A DNA stretch of 64,000 bases from JBEDUK01 sp963781595 (GCA_963781595.1 CAWAGG010000001.1:496001-560000), one strand, 5' to 3'. Shown: positions 26,656 through 35,471, counted from the stretch's first letter. Notes: generated by a model not told the origin, from the letters alone. Numbers and translations: made by a program.

Positions 26656-26997
26656 TCAGTCCGTGATCCCCATCTCGTCGCGGGCGACTTGCCCACCGAT
26701 CCGGTCCACGGCGTCGATCACGTCCAGCCGGAACCCATCGCCCGCCGCGAGGATCGCGTCCATGTCGAACCCGCCTGCCTCCTGCGCCGCGCGGCCGGCG
26801 GCGATCGCTTGGGCCTGATCCTCTTCGCGGTCCCAGATGGTGATCCCGACGAACCTGCCGGTCGCCCGGTCGCGGCAGATCAGGTGCTGCCGGAGCCCGG
26901 GGTGCTCGTCGGCCGGCGCGCCCATCGCGCGCATCGAACCGAGCAGCGCGCCCTCCTGGCCCTCATTCGGCGTCAGCACCGCCATGTGGACGAACAC
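26656..26997 (-). CDS. ABM-like small protein (antibiotic biosynthesis monooxygenase fold)
   Basis: 113-residue protein with the compact dimeric alpha-beta barrel look: MFVHMAVLTPNEGQE, MRAMGAPADEHPG, and TGRFVGITIWDREEDQ. This fits antibiotic biosynthesis monooxygenase or stress-response dimeric barrel proteins, but the catalytic features are not defined. It is convergent with the sedolisin gene. Function unknown; the fold assignment is from pattern only. Confidence 0.6.
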   Translation of the reverse strand: MFVHMAVLTPNEGQEGALLGSMRAMGAPADEHPGLRQHLICRDRATGRFVGITIWDREEDQAQAIAAGRAAQEAGGFDMDAILAAGDGFRLDVIDAVDRIGGQVARDEMGITD

Positions 26998-27048
26998 GAC
27001 CTCTCCCTCCCCGTGCGTTGGCGCTCCGCCCCCGTACGGCTGAGCCGG

Positions 27049-27450
27049 TCAGGTCAGCCAGAACCACACGCTCACGGCGACACCGGCGAGCATCAGCGCG
27101 GCGGATCCGACCAGTACCGACTTCGGGATCTGTCCGTCGGCGTCCTTCGGCAGACGGTTGCGGACCCGGTCGAGCGCGCGCTCAGCCCAGGCGACGTCCC
27201 TGGACAGGATCGCGAGCCCGGCCGCGATGCACAGCCACCCGGGTCCCGGGAGGACGAGCAGCACAACGCCGATCAGCAGGAGCGTGAACCCGAGCGTCAT
27301 CCGACCGATGCGACGGCGGATGCTTGCGCGCGCTTCGGCTTCGGTCTCCTCGCGATGTCCGGTCTCGAGTTCGGCCTCGTACGCGGCCTCGCGCAGGCGC
27401 TCGCGCTCGGAGTCCAGTGGATCCCCCTGGCCCTGCCGTTCCGGCACCAC
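27049..27450 (-). CDS. PGPGW-family membrane protein
   Basis: 133-residue protein with an acidic, charged N-terminus followed by two close membrane helices. The family hallmark LPGPGWLCIAAGLAIL lies between them, and another hydrophobic segment closes the C-terminus (SVLVGSAALMLAGVAVSVWFW). PGPGW proteins are common in Actinomycetota and have no established function. Divergent from gctB, with 75 bp between. Confidence 0.8.
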   Translation of the reverse strand: MVPERQGQGDPLDSERERLREAAYEAELETGHREETEAEARASIRRRIGRMTLGFTLLLIGVVLLVLPGPGWLCIAAGLAILSRDVAWAERALDRVRNRLPKDADGQIPKSVLVGSAALMLAGVAVSVWFWLT

Positions 27451-27525
27451 GCCCCTATCCTACCGAGCGTCCGCGTGCAAGGGCGAACGACGGCACGCCT
27501 CCGGTGCGGCTATCCTGGCGCGGCC

Positions 27526-28308
27526 ATGGCCGACGGCGCGTCGAGCGGACACAGCGACTACTCGCCGACGGAGATGATGATCGTCGTCTCTGCGCGCCAG
27601 CTGGCCGGCGAGCGGGTCTGCTTCGTCGGCGTCGGGCCGCCGAACATCGCGTGCAACCTCGCGAAGCGAACCGTCTCGCCCGACCTCCAGCTCGTCTACG
27701 AGGCGGGTGTGTTCGGCGCCGCGCCGCAACGGCTCCCGCTGTCGATCGGCGATCCCACGTTGGTCACCGGCTCGTTGTCCGTTACGAGCATGTTCGAGCT
27801 GTTCGCCTACTACCTGCAGCGCGGGCTGATCGACGTCGGGTTCCTGGCCGGCGCGCAGATCGATCGGTACGGGAACCTGAACACGACCGTGATCGGCGAC
27901 TACGCGACGCCCAAGGTCCGACTGCCCGGCTCGGGCGGCGCCTGCGAGATCGCGATCAACGCGAAGAAGATCTTCGTGATGATGCCGCAGTCGAAGCGCT
28001 CGTTCGTCGATCGGCTCGACTTCCGGACGTCGCCGGGGCACCTCGCGGGCGCGGGCTCCCGGCCGCCCCACTGGGGCGCGGGGCCGACCGTCGTGGTCAC
28101 CGGCCTCGGCGTCTACGGCTTCGACCAGGCGAGCGGCGAGATGGAGCTGCGGAGCCTCCACCCCGGCGTGACGCTGGACCAGGTCAGGGAGAACAGCGGC
28201 TGGGACCTTCGCGTGCCCGCCGCGGTCGGGGAGACGCCGCGTCCGACCGATGAGGAGCTCCGGGTGATCCGCGAGGAGCTGGACCCGGAGGGCGCGTACA
28301 CGAGATGA
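27526..28308 (+). CDS. gctB: CoA-transferase beta subunit (glutaconate CoA-transferase type)
   Basis: 260-residue beta-like subunit. Landmarks are CFVGVGPPNIACNLAKRT, LVYEAGVFGAAP with the catalytic-type Glu, VGFLAGAQIDRYGNLN, GSGGACEIAINAKK, and PTVVVTGLGVYGFD. The family's catalytic Glu normally lies in an EsG/EaG-like motif, as in YEAGVFG here. The start ATG 27526 follows the sequence TATCCTGGCGCGGCC, which could be a -10 element close to the start and hence a leaderless mRNA. It is presumed partner of the alpha subunit at 24254 despite the intervening genes. Confidence 0.83.
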   Translation: MADGASSGHSDYSPTEMMIVVSARQLAGERVCFVGVGPPNIACNLAKRTVSPDLQLVYEAGVFGAAPQRLPLSIGDPTLVTGSLSVTSMFELFAYYLQRGLIDVGFLAGAQIDRYGNLNTTVIGDYATPKVRLPGSGGACEIAINAKKIFVMMPQSKRSFVDRLDFRTSPGHLAGAGSRPPHWGAGPTVVVTGLGVYGFDQASGEMELRSLHPGVTLDQVRENSGWDLRVPAAVGETPRPTDEELRVIREELDPEGAYTR

Positions 28309-28355
28309 CGTCGTCCGTCGACACGTCGGAACGGGGCCGGGTCCGCGCCGGATGG

Positions 28356-29060
28356 TCAGGTAGCGTTACGAGTGCCGGGAGTGAAGCGGTTCCGCACCTT
28401 CGCACTCGTCAGCTCGCGGAGCGCATCGGAGGCGACCCACCGGGCCTCGCGCGGACCGTTCGCGAGGATCCCGCGCGCGCACGCGATCGCCGCGGCGTTC
28501 AGCGAGGCGTTCCGCTTGCCGATCTGCCGGAGCGCCCAGTTGACGGCCTTCCGCACGAAGTTCCTGCGGTCGCCCGCTTCGCGTTCGATCAGCGGCAGGT
28601 ACGAGAGGAACCGCTCGTCGTCCGCGGCCGCGTCGTGAACCGCGAGCGCCGCGATCAGCGCGAAGCCTGCCCGCTTGACGAACTCCTCGTCCCGTGCGGC
28701 CCACGCACGGACCGCGCCGTCGGCGAACGGCGTCCGCGCCACGAGGTTCGAACAGAACTGATCGCAGACGTCCCACGAGTCGAGGCTCCGGACCCACCGG
28801 TCGGCGTGCCGGCGGGTGAAGGTCGCGGGGTCCGCGACGAGCGTCGCGAGGATCCGCGCTTCGTGCACCCCGCTCGTCCACAGCGCCTCCGCGAGGGCCG
28901 GATCGCGACCGAGGCGCTTGCCGATCCGCCGGATCGTCGGGAGGTTCGGCCCGCCGAGCACCTCGGTCGACGGCCGGATGCCGAACCGGGCCTTCCCCGC
29001 GACGCCTCCCGGGTTCGCGTAGGAGCGGAGCTCGCGGAGCGCGTCGTCCGCCGACGTCAC
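28356..29060 (-). CDS. AlkD-like DNA alkylation repair protein
   Basis: 234-residue all-helical HEAT-repeat protein of the AlkD/DNA alkylation repair family. Typical pieces: GVPNL-like LGGPNLPTIRRIGKRLG, the active-site region SLDSWDVCDQFCSNLVAR with the conserved Trp and Asp, RAGFALIAALAVHD, and RRNFVRKAVNWALRQIGKRN. These enzymes remove N-alkylated bases without base flipping. The ATG at 29060 overlaps the stop of the upstream DUF4129 gene by 4 bp, so it is co-transcribed with the MoxR cluster by position, perhaps fortuitously. Confidence 0.87.
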   Translation of the reverse strand: MTSADDALRELRSYANPGGVAGKARFGIRPSTEVLGGPNLPTIRRIGKRLGRDPALAEALWTSGVHEARILATLVADPATFTRRHADRWVRSLDSWDVCDQFCSNLVARTPFADGAVRAWAARDEEFVKRAGFALIAALAVHDAAADDERFLSYLPLIEREAGDRRNFVRKAVNWALRQIGKRNASLNAAAIACARGILANGPREARWVASDALRELTSAKVRNRFTPGTRNAT

Positions 29061-30469
29061 GCGCCGGCCGGCTCCCCGTCGTCGGCGTGGTCGGATACGT
29101 CCGCCTCGTCGGCCCGCGCCGCCGAACGGATCGTGTCGAGGAGCGCCGCCCGTCGCGCGCCGAGATGCGCGAGCCGCACGGACGTGACCTCACGGTCGCC
29201 GTAGCGGACGTCCTCGTACGCGTGCGTCAGATCCTCGAACGACGATCGGACGGCGGGGAACGCGCGACCGACGGCCGGGACGAACTCGGCCGGCGTGCGA
29301 TGGTCCGGCCGCGACAGCCCCCGCCGCTCGAGCGCCAGGAGCGCTTCGGCGTACCAGCGGCGGACGGTAACCTCCGGGAGCTCGCGGCGTGGCCGGAACA
29401 CGTGACGGAGCCGTTCCCCGGGCGACACGGAGATGCTGACCGGCGTCTCCTGGGTCGGTGCCGGGCGGCGCGCGATCGGACCGGGCCGCAGCCGCCGTCG
29501 TCTGCGGATCATCCACACCAGCAGAGCGATCACCGCCGCGAGGATCGCCGCGGACACGGCGCGTTCGAAGAACGGATCGTGGCCCGCATGCCTGGCAGCC
29601 GCCTGCGGGACGCTCAGATGTTCGGCCACCCGCCGGAGCGCCGCGAACAGATCGATGTTGATCAGGTTCGCGAGCCACGCCAGTGGCACCACCAGCGGCG
29701 ACATGATCCAGATGCCGGCGAGCACGATCCATCCCAGGCCCGTCGCGATCCCGAACCCGAGCCAATGCAGCGCCCCACCCCGACCTCCGCTCGCCGCGAC
29801 CAGCACGAGCACGCCGGCGACCGTCGCCAGCGCCGGTGCGGCCATCCGGACCGCGGTTCCCCGCTCACCCATCTCGGGTCCGAGGCGCTGCCGCGGCACG
29901 CCCACCTCGTCGATCCGCACGCTCGCGGCGCGCGACGCGAGCGAGGCCACGAAGAACACCGCCACGACGGGCCCCATCAGGGTCGGCCACGGCTCGGTCG
30001 CGCCTCCGGCGATCGCGACTTCGATCAGCAGCGCCACGGCGCCGATCAGGACCGAGGTGCCGATCGGCTCACGCCAGTCGCGCGCGGCGAGCGTCACGAC
30101 CCGAAGGGTCACCGCGAGCGACAGGATCACGACCCCCGCCCCCGCGAACGGCCCGCCGCGTCCCCACCAGACCGTCTGGACGACGCCGATCGCGACGGCG
30201 GCGCCGATAGCAGCGGCCGTGCTGCGACGGGAGCGTCGGAACGCGGTCGCGAGCCCGACGCCGCCGACGAACGCCAGGACGAACACCGGCCAACGGACGA
30301 GCGGCCCGCCGCGAGCGAAGGTCAGCTCCCGCACGACCTCCTGCAGCGGAAGGAACAGCACGCCCGACTCGGCGAGCGCGGCGAAGCAGGCGGGAGCGAC
30401 GCTCGCTCGATCGAGGGTGGCGGAGCTCACCTCGCCGATGGGTCGGCCGTTCGGCTCGGACGCCGTCAT
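29057..30469 (-). CDS. DUF4129-type membrane protein of a MoxR/DUF58 cluster
   Basis: 470-residue membrane protein with about eight hydrophobic segments in the first 300 residues, then a helix and Arg-rich region (LLVWMIRRRRRLRPG). The cytoplasmic C-terminal DUF4129 domain has VRRWYAEALLALERRGLSRP and HRTPAEFVPAVGRAFP. Its ATG overlaps the DUF58 stop as ATGA. MoxR-DUF58-DUF4129 clusters, often with transglutaminase-like proteins, are widespread and of uncertain function, probably in envelope protein maturation. No transglutaminase core is fused here. Confidence 0.8.
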   Translation of the reverse strand: MTASEPNGRPIGEVSSATLDRASVAPACFAALAESGVLFLPLQEVVRELTFARGGPLVRWPVFVLAFVGGVGLATAFRRSRRSTAAAIGAAVAIGVVQTVWWGRGGPFAGAGVVILSLAVTLRVVTLAARDWREPIGTSVLIGAVALLIEVAIAGGATEPWPTLMGPVVAVFFVASLASRAASVRIDEVGVPRQRLGPEMGERGTAVRMAAPALATVAGVLVLVAASGGRGGALHWLGFGIATGLGWIVLAGIWIMSPLVVPLAWLANLINIDLFAALRRVAEHLSVPQAAARHAGHDPFFERAVSAAILAAVIALLVWMIRRRRRLRPGPIARRPAPTQETPVSISVSPGERLRHVFRPRRELPEVTVRRWYAEALLALERRGLSRPDHRTPAEFVPAVGRAFPAVRSSFEDLTHAYEDVRYGDREVTSVRLAHLGARRAALLDTIRSAARADEADVSDHADDGEPAGA

Positions 30470-31677
30470 GCCCCGATCCCCCGACGTTCGGTCGCCTCGA
30501 ACACCGCCGGCGCCTCGATGGACACGCCCCGGCGGCGGAGCGCGGTGAGCTCGTGCCGCAGCGCCGAGCCGGGCTGCGGGCTGAGTGCCACCACGACCGT
30601 CCCGCGCCCGAGCGGCCGTGCCGCCTCCCGCAGGACCGGCGCCAGGTCGGACGTGGGCTCGTTCGGCATCCGCGCGAGCGCGGCGAACAGCGCCGCCTCG
30701 TGCCCGACCGCGGCCGAGGACGGGACGCGCAACGGGCCCCGCCCGCGACGCAGGTGGGTGTTCGCCACGAGCCCGACCCGCCATCCGGCCAGGAGCGCGC
30801 GCCGGGCCAGGAACGATGCCCACGAGATCACGTCCTCCGCGATGTCGGGGTAGATCGCGTCCCAGAACGGCTCTCCCACGGACAGGTCGAGCGCCAGCAG
30901 CACGTCGGCGCTCCGGGTCGGTTCGAACAGCTTCGTCTGCAAACGCCCCGCGTGCGCCGTCAGCCGCCAATGGATCCGGTTCAGCGGGTCGCCCTGCTCG
31001 TACGCCCGGACGCCGGCGAAGCGTTCGCGTTCCTCGAATATCTGCGCCGCGCGCGTGGGGACGCCGAACGGCAGGCGCCGGAGCACGTCGACGGGCACTC
31101 GGACGCGCGGGTCCGGCATGACCAGCAGATCGGCCTCGGGCCGCTCATCCCTTCCGATCGGCGACAGGTCGAAGGGATCGGCCAGCTCGACGCTGATCCT
31201 GTCGATGCGGTACTCGCCGCGGCGCGCGGCGCTCACGGGCAGCGTGATCTTCACCTCCGAGTGGCCCGGCAGCGCAACGGTTCGGCGGAAGCCTCGCAGC
31301 GACGCACCTGCGGCGTCGCGTTCCGGCTTCAGGCCCTCGGGCAGCGGCACCGCGATCCTGACGACCGGGAGCGCGAGGCGCTTCGCGTTCGCGATCCGAA
31401 CCGAGAGCGTGACGGGCTCCCCCGCGAAGACGCGCGGCGGGGCGAACGACACGTCGACGGTGACGCCCTTCCACGCCTCCCGGCCCCAGAAAGCGGCGAT
31501 CGCGGCGATCGCCGCCACGCTCGCGCCCCACATCGCGAGCGCCACCGCGCCACCGAGCGCCGCGGCGATCAGCAGGACGCAGGCGAGGAGCGCGATGACG
31601 ACCCGGCGCTCCTGCTGCGTGGCGACGACGCCGCCGGTTCCTTGACGCTCGCCCCTGCGGGGAAGCGCGATCGGCAC
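30466..31677 (-). CDS. DUF58 domain protein
   Basis: 403-residue protein. Two N-terminal hydrophobic helices (VVIALLACVLLIAAAL and VALAMWGASVAAIAAIAAF) precede a beta-rich region and the DUF58 core GVRAYEQGDPLNRIHWRLTAHAGRLQ, which is vWA-like and shows a downstream LLALDLS. I choose GTG 31677, one base after the MoxR stop, giving VPIALPRRG as N-terminus. It is the classic partner of a MoxR AAA+ ATPase, located directly upstream in the same operon. Confidence 0.87.
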   Translation of the reverse strand: MPIALPRRGERQGTGGVVATQQERRVVIALLACVLLIAAALGGAVALAMWGASVAAIAAIAAFWGREAWKGVTVDVSFAPPRVFAGEPVTLSVRIANAKRLALPVVRIAVPLPEGLKPERDAAGASLRGFRRTVALPGHSEVKITLPVSAARRGEYRIDRISVELADPFDLSPIGRDERPEADLLVMPDPRVRVPVDVLRRLPFGVPTRAAQIFEERERFAGVRAYEQGDPLNRIHWRLTAHAGRLQTKLFEPTRSADVLLALDLSVGEPFWDAIYPDIAEDVISWASFLARRALLAGWRVGLVANTHLRRGRGPLRVPSSAAVGHEAALFAALARMPNEPTSDLAPVLREAARPLGRGTVVVALSPQPGSALRHELTALRRRGVSIEAPAVFEATERRGIGA

Positions 31678-31678
31678 G

Positions 31679-32668
31679 TCAGGCGCTCTGGAACTCGGCG
31701 GGGACCGGCACGCTCTCGAGGACGTCGGCGAGCGCCTCATCGGAGCTGCGGTCGCGGATCCTCGCGTCGGTCGTGAGCACGAGCCGGTGGCCCCAGACGG
31801 TTCCGGCGAGCGCCTTGACGTCGTCCGGCAGCACGTAGCTCCGCCCGGCGAGCAGCGCCCGGGCACGGCACGCGTCCCCCATGTGCTCGATCGCTCTCGG
31901 GCTGGCCCCAAGCCGCAGGTCGGGGTGCTCCCGGGTCGCGCGCGCCAGCGCCACGATGTACGCGCGGACCGGTTCCTCGATCCGAACACCGTCGACGTCC
32001 TCGAAGAGCCGTGCCAGGTCCGGCACGTCCGGGAGCGCCGCCGGCCTCGTCGCCCTCCGCGCCCGCGGGCTCTCGAGGATGTGCTCCTCGTCCTGCTCGC
32101 TCGGGTACCCGATCCGCACGCGGAGCAGGAACCGGTCCAGCTGCGCCTCGGGCAGCGGGAACGTCCCCTCGAGCTCGACCGGGTTCTGGGTCGCCAGCAC
32201 GAAGAACGGATCCGGCAGCGGGTAGCTCACGCCGTCGACCGTGACCTGTCGTTCCTGCATCGCCTCCAGCAGCGCGGCCTGGGTCTTCGGCGTCGCACGG
32301 TTGATCTCGTCGGCGAGGAGGACCTGCGTGAAGATCGGGCCCGGGCGGAACTCGAACTCCTGTGTCTTCATGTTCAGGACCGACGTCCCGGTGATGTCCG
32401 ACGGCATGAGGTCCGGGGTGAACTGGACCCGCTGGAACTGCAGCCCGAGGAGCGCAGCGACCGTTCGAACGAGCGTCGTCTTCCCGACGCCGGGCACGTC
32501 GTCGAGCAGCACGTGCGCGTCGGACAGGATGCCGGTCAGCAGCAGCAGGAGCGGCTCACGGACGCCGAACAGACGCACCTCGACGCGGTCGGCGAGCGCA
32601 TCGAAGAGATCGCGGCCGGAGGCCGGTTCGGTCACCGGCACAGCATACGGTTCGGGTCCATCCACCAT
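31679..32668 (-). CDS. MoxR-family AAA+ ATPase
   Basis: 329-residue AAA+ ATPase. Walker A DDVPGVGKTTLVR near residue 55, the MoxR motifs QFTPDLMPSDITG and EFRPGPIFTQVLLADEINRA (Walker B), TQNPVELEGTFPLPEAQLDRF with the arginine finger, and a C-terminal lid (LGASPRAIEHM). ATG 32668 gives the N-terminus MVDGPEPYAVPV. It heads the MoxR-DUF58-DUF4129-AlkD minus-strand run and is divergent from the HAD gene, 63 bp apart. Confidence 0.92.
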   Translation of the reverse strand: MVDGPEPYAVPVTEPASGRDLFDALADRVEVRLFGVREPLLLLLTGILSDAHVLLDDVPGVGKTTLVRTVAALLGLQFQRVQFTPDLMPSDITGTSVLNMKTQEFEFRPGPIFTQVLLADEINRATPKTQAALLEAMQERQVTVDGVSYPLPDPFFVLATQNPVELEGTFPLPEAQLDRFLLRVRIGYPSEQDEEHILESPRARRATRPAALPDVPDLARLFEDVDGVRIEEPVRAYIVALARATREHPDLRLGASPRAIEHMGDACRARALLAGRSYVLPDDVKALAGTVWGHRLVLTTDARIRDRSSDEALADVLESVPVPAEFQSA

Positions 32669-32731
32669 GGGATACGGACGCGATCGGGCCGGCGGGTTGC
32701 CGTGAGCGGCCCGTAGAGTGACGCGCACACG

Positions 32732-33400
32732 ATGGCGATCCGGATGGTGTGCTTCGACGTGGGCGAGACGCTCGTGGACGAGACCGAGGTCTGGGGCTCA
32801 TGGGCCGATCGGCTGGGCATCCCGCGGTTGACGTTCTTCGCTGCCCTCGGCTCGGTGATCGACCGCGGCGGGCATCACCTCGAGGTATTCGATATCGTCG
32901 CGCCGGGCTTCGACGTCCGTGCGGCGCTCGACGAGACCGACGGGCCGGGTCGGTTCGAAGCGACGGACCTGTACCCCGACGTCGAGCCCGCGCTGTCGGA
33001 GTTGGCCGCCCTCGGGTTCCGATTGGCGATCGCCGGGAACCAACCGAAGCGAGCCGAGCGAACCCTGCGCGACGCGAACCTGCCGGTCGAGTTCGTGGCG
33101 TCGTCCGAGGCGTGGGGCGTCGAGAAGCCGTCCCTCGGGTTCTTCGATCGGCTGGTCCGAGAAGCCGGACTCGTGCCGCGAGAGATCGCGTACGTCGGTG
33201 ATCGCGTGGACAACGACGTCGTCCCCGCGGCCGACGCGGGGTTGGTGAGCGTCTTCATCCGGCGCGGCCCGTGGGGGTTCATCCACGCCTCGCGGCCGGA
33301 GGTCGGGCGGGCCGACGTCCGGATCGAGTCGTTGCTGGAAGCCGCCGCCGCGCTCGAGCGGTGGAGCGCTGCTTCCGGGCGCCACGGATCGGTGTCGTAG
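32732..33400 (+). CDS. HAD-superfamily hydrolase
   Basis: 222-residue HAD phosphatase-like protein. Motif I is VCFDVGETLVDE with the nucleophilic Asp; the second Asp (DxD) is replaced by Gly-Glu, as in several HAD subgroups, so phosphatase activity should not be assumed. Motif II region LAIAGNQP, motif III Lys in GVEKPSLGFF, and motif IV YVGDRVDNDVVPAADAG are all present. The substrate is unknown. Its TAG stop lies inside the operator of the downstream toxin-antitoxin pair. Confidence 0.85.
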   Translation: MAIRMVCFDVGETLVDETEVWGSWADRLGIPRLTFFAALGSVIDRGGHHLEVFDIVAPGFDVRAALDETDGPGRFEATDLYPDVEPALSELAALGFRLAIAGNQPKRAERTLRDANLPVEFVASSEAWGVEKPSLGFFDRLVREAGLVPREIAYVGDRVDNDVVPAADAGLVSVFIRRGPWGFIHASRPEVGRADVRIESLLEAAAALERWSAASGRHGSVS

Positions 33401-33411
33401 TATGCTACTAC
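33397..33411 (+). promoter_or_regulatory. Inverted-repeat operator over a -10 element of the toxin-antitoxin pair
   Basis: GTAGTA (33397-33402), a 3-base centre TGC, and TACTAC (33406-33411) form a perfect palindrome ending one base before the antitoxin ATG. It contains TATGCT (33401-33406), a good -10 hexamer placed so that transcription would start at or next to the ATG. This predicts a leaderless mRNA and direct autorepression by the antitoxin, as is common for PIN-domain systems. Confidence 0.7.
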
Positions 33412-33412
33412 G

Positions 33413-33661
33413 ATGCTCACAGTGCCCGAGGCTGCCAAGCGCGTGGGGAAGGATCCCGAGACGGTCCGCAGATGGATCCGGGCGGGAAGGCTCCGTTCGA
33501 CGAAGTTCGGGACCCAGCACCTGATCGACGAGCAGGATCTCGTGGCGTTCGAAGACGGCGACGACGTCGCGTGGATCCCCCCCGAGTGGCGCACGTTCCC
33601 CGATGGAACCCCCCAGCCGAACTGGGTCAAGATCGTCCGCCGGTCGCGCGAGGGGCACTGA
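33413..33661 (+). CDS. Excisionase/MerR-like DNA-binding antitoxin
   Basis: 82-residue protein whose first half is a winged helix-turn-helix of the excisionase type: MLTVPEAAKRVGKDPETVRRWIRAGRL. The second half, acidic and Trp-rich (DDVAWIPPEWRTFPDG), is likely the toxin-neutralising tail. The ATG is 1 base after the palindromic operator and has no ribosome-binding box, consistent with leaderless translation. The stop at 33659-33661 directly abuts the ATG of the PIN toxin. The pair forms a type II toxin-antitoxin system by arrangement. Confidence 0.83.
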   Translation: MLTVPEAAKRVGKDPETVRRWIRAGRLRSTKFGTQHLIDEQDLVAFEDGDDVAWIPPEWRTFPDGTPQPNWVKIVRRSREGH

Positions 33662-34063
33662 ATGGTCGTCCTCGACGCGAACGTCGCCCTCGAGGTATGC
33701 GCGGCGAGCGACGGGTTCGCTCGGTTCGGGAGCGAGCCGCTGACCGCCCCCCCGTCGATGTGGGCGGAGGCTCGTTCGGGCCTCCATGAGGCGATGTGGC
33801 GCGGAGAGATCGAGCGGACACTCGCGGAGACGGTCCTCGAGCGGCTGGACCGGTCCCCGATCCGGACCAGGACCCATCAGCGGTTGGGGCGCGAGTCCTG
33901 GCGGATCGCGGAGGAACTCGGGTGGGCGAAGACGTACGACGCGGAGTACCTCGCGCTCGCCCATCTGCTGGGTTCGGTCGTCGTCACCCTCGATCTCCGA
34001 CTCCGGCGCGGCGCCGATCGCCTGGGTCTCGTCGTGACCCCCGAGGAGCTGTTCGGGCGATGA
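33662..34063 (+). CDS. PIN-domain toxin (VapC-like ribonuclease)
   Basis: 133-residue PIN-domain protein. The first acidic residue is in VVLDANVALEVC; Trp-Ala-Glu follows in PSMWAEARSGL, and the later acidic residues lie in KTYDAEYLALA and VTLDLRLRRGAD. These are the four acidic positions that bind metal in VapC RNases. It begins immediately after the antitoxin stop and its own stop overlaps the aminotransferase ATG as ATGA. Its RNA target cannot be predicted. Confidence 0.85.
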   Translation: MVVLDANVALEVCAASDGFARFGSEPLTAPPSMWAEARSGLHEAMWRGEIERTLAETVLERLDRSPIRTRTHQRLGRESWRIAEELGWAKTYDAEYLALAHLLGSVVVTLDLRLRRGADRLGLVVTPEELFGR

Positions 34064-35373
34064 GTCACGTCTTCCCCCGGACGCCGGGGCGAACGCTTCC
34101 GGTCGTCGCCAGGGCCGAGGGCTGTTCGATCTGGGACAGGGACGGCAAGCGCTACCTCGATGCCGCCGGCGGGGCCATCGTGGTCGGGATCGGTCACGGG
34201 CGCGCGGAGATCGCCGACCTCCTCGCACGGCAGGCTCGAACGGTCGCCTACGCGCACGGGACCGCCTTCACCAGCGAGCCGCTCGAGGCGTACGCGGACG
34301 CACTGGCCGCCGTCCTGCCGGTGGACGACGCCCGCGTGTACCAGGTCTCGGGCGGGAGCGAGGCGATCGAGACGGCGCTCAAGATGGCGCGCGCGTACCA
34401 CCTGGCGAACGGCGAACCGTCCCGTCACGTCGTGATCGGCCGGTGGGGTTCGTACCACGGGAACACGCTCGGCGCGCTGGATGCCTCCGGCCGGGAGCCC
34501 CTCCGCAAGCCGTACGAGCCATGGCTGGGCCGCGTCGTGCACGTGCCCGCCACCTACGAGTACCGATGCCCCTGGCCGACCCATCCCGACGCGTGCGGAG
34601 CGGAGCACGCCGCCCAGCTCGAACGCGCGATCCTGCGCGCCGGACCCGCCAACGTCGCGGCCTTCATCGCGGAGCCGATCGCCGGCGCGGCGCTCGGTGC
34701 CGCGGTCCCGCCCGACGACTACTGGCCGGCGGTGGCCGAGGTCTGCCGACGGCACGGCGTCCTGCTGATCGCCGACGAGGTGATGACGGGCTTCGGCCGG
34801 ACGGGGACGTGGTTCGCCTGCGACCACTGGGGCCTTCGACCGGACATCCTGGTCAGCGCGAAGGGCGCCTCTTCCGGGTACTGGCCCCTCGGGTTCGCGG
34901 CCGCCAGCGGACGCGTGTACGAACGCCTCGCGGAGGGTGGGTTCGTCCACGGGTTCACCTATTCGCACAACGTCACCGGCGCCGCCGTCGGCCTCGAGGT
35001 GCTCCGCATCCTGCGCGACGAGGATCTGGTGGCGGCCAGCCGCGACAAGGGCGAGCGCCTGATGAAGTCCATGGCCGAAGCGCTCGCGGATCAGCCGCAC
35101 GTGGGCAACGTTCGAGGACGCGGCTTGATGCTCGCGGTCGAGCTGGTGAAGGACAGGAACTCGAAGGAGCCGTTCGCGAGGGCCGAACGCGTCACCGAGC
35201 GGGTCGTGGCCGCCGCGAAGGATGACGGGCTCCTGCTCTATTCCTCGACCGGGTGTGCCGACGGCACGAACGGCGACCTGGTGATGCTCGGGCCGCCGTT
35301 CGTCATCTCAGACGCCGAGATCGACGAGTCGGTCACGAAGGCGGCCGGCGCGATCTCCGCCATCGCGGCATAG
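34060..35373 (+). CDS. Class III PLP-dependent aminotransferase
   Basis: 437-residue aminotransferase. Motifs: DRDGKRYLDAAGGAIVVGIGH, VYQVSGGSEAIETALKMAR, the substrate-domain RWGSYHGNTLGALDA, the cofactor Asp in LLIADEVMTGFGRTGTW, and the PLP Lys in ILVSAKGASSGYWPLG. It ends with MLGPPFVISDAEID, typical of omega-amino-acid or taurine/adenosylmethionine aminotransferase relatives. The ATG overlaps the PIN toxin stop, which would couple its expression to the toxin-antitoxin operon unless it has its own promoter. It is separated from the Mo-hydroxylase genes by about 100 bp. Substrate unknown. Confidence 0.88.
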   Translation: MSHVFPRTPGRTLPVVARAEGCSIWDRDGKRYLDAAGGAIVVGIGHGRAEIADLLARQARTVAYAHGTAFTSEPLEAYADALAAVLPVDDARVYQVSGGSEAIETALKMARAYHLANGEPSRHVVIGRWGSYHGNTLGALDASGREPLRKPYEPWLGRVVHVPATYEYRCPWPTHPDACGAEHAAQLERAILRAGPANVAAFIAEPIAGAALGAAVPPDDYWPAVAEVCRRHGVLLIADEVMTGFGRTGTWFACDHWGLRPDILVSAKGASSGYWPLGFAAASGRVYERLAEGGFVHGFTYSHNVTGAAVGLEVLRILRDEDLVAASRDKGERLMKSMAEALADQPHVGNVRGRGLMLAVELVKDRNSKEPFARAERVTERVVAAAKDDGLLLYSSTGCADGTNGDLVMLGPPFVISDAEIDESVTKAAGAISAIAA

Positions 35374-35471
35374 CGTCGCGGCTGCCGCCTCCACTCGCCC
35401 GGTCGTTTCGCGCGCGCCGTGCGCCCGGGATACACTGCGGCTCCCTGACGACCGCGAGAGGAGGGCGTGGC

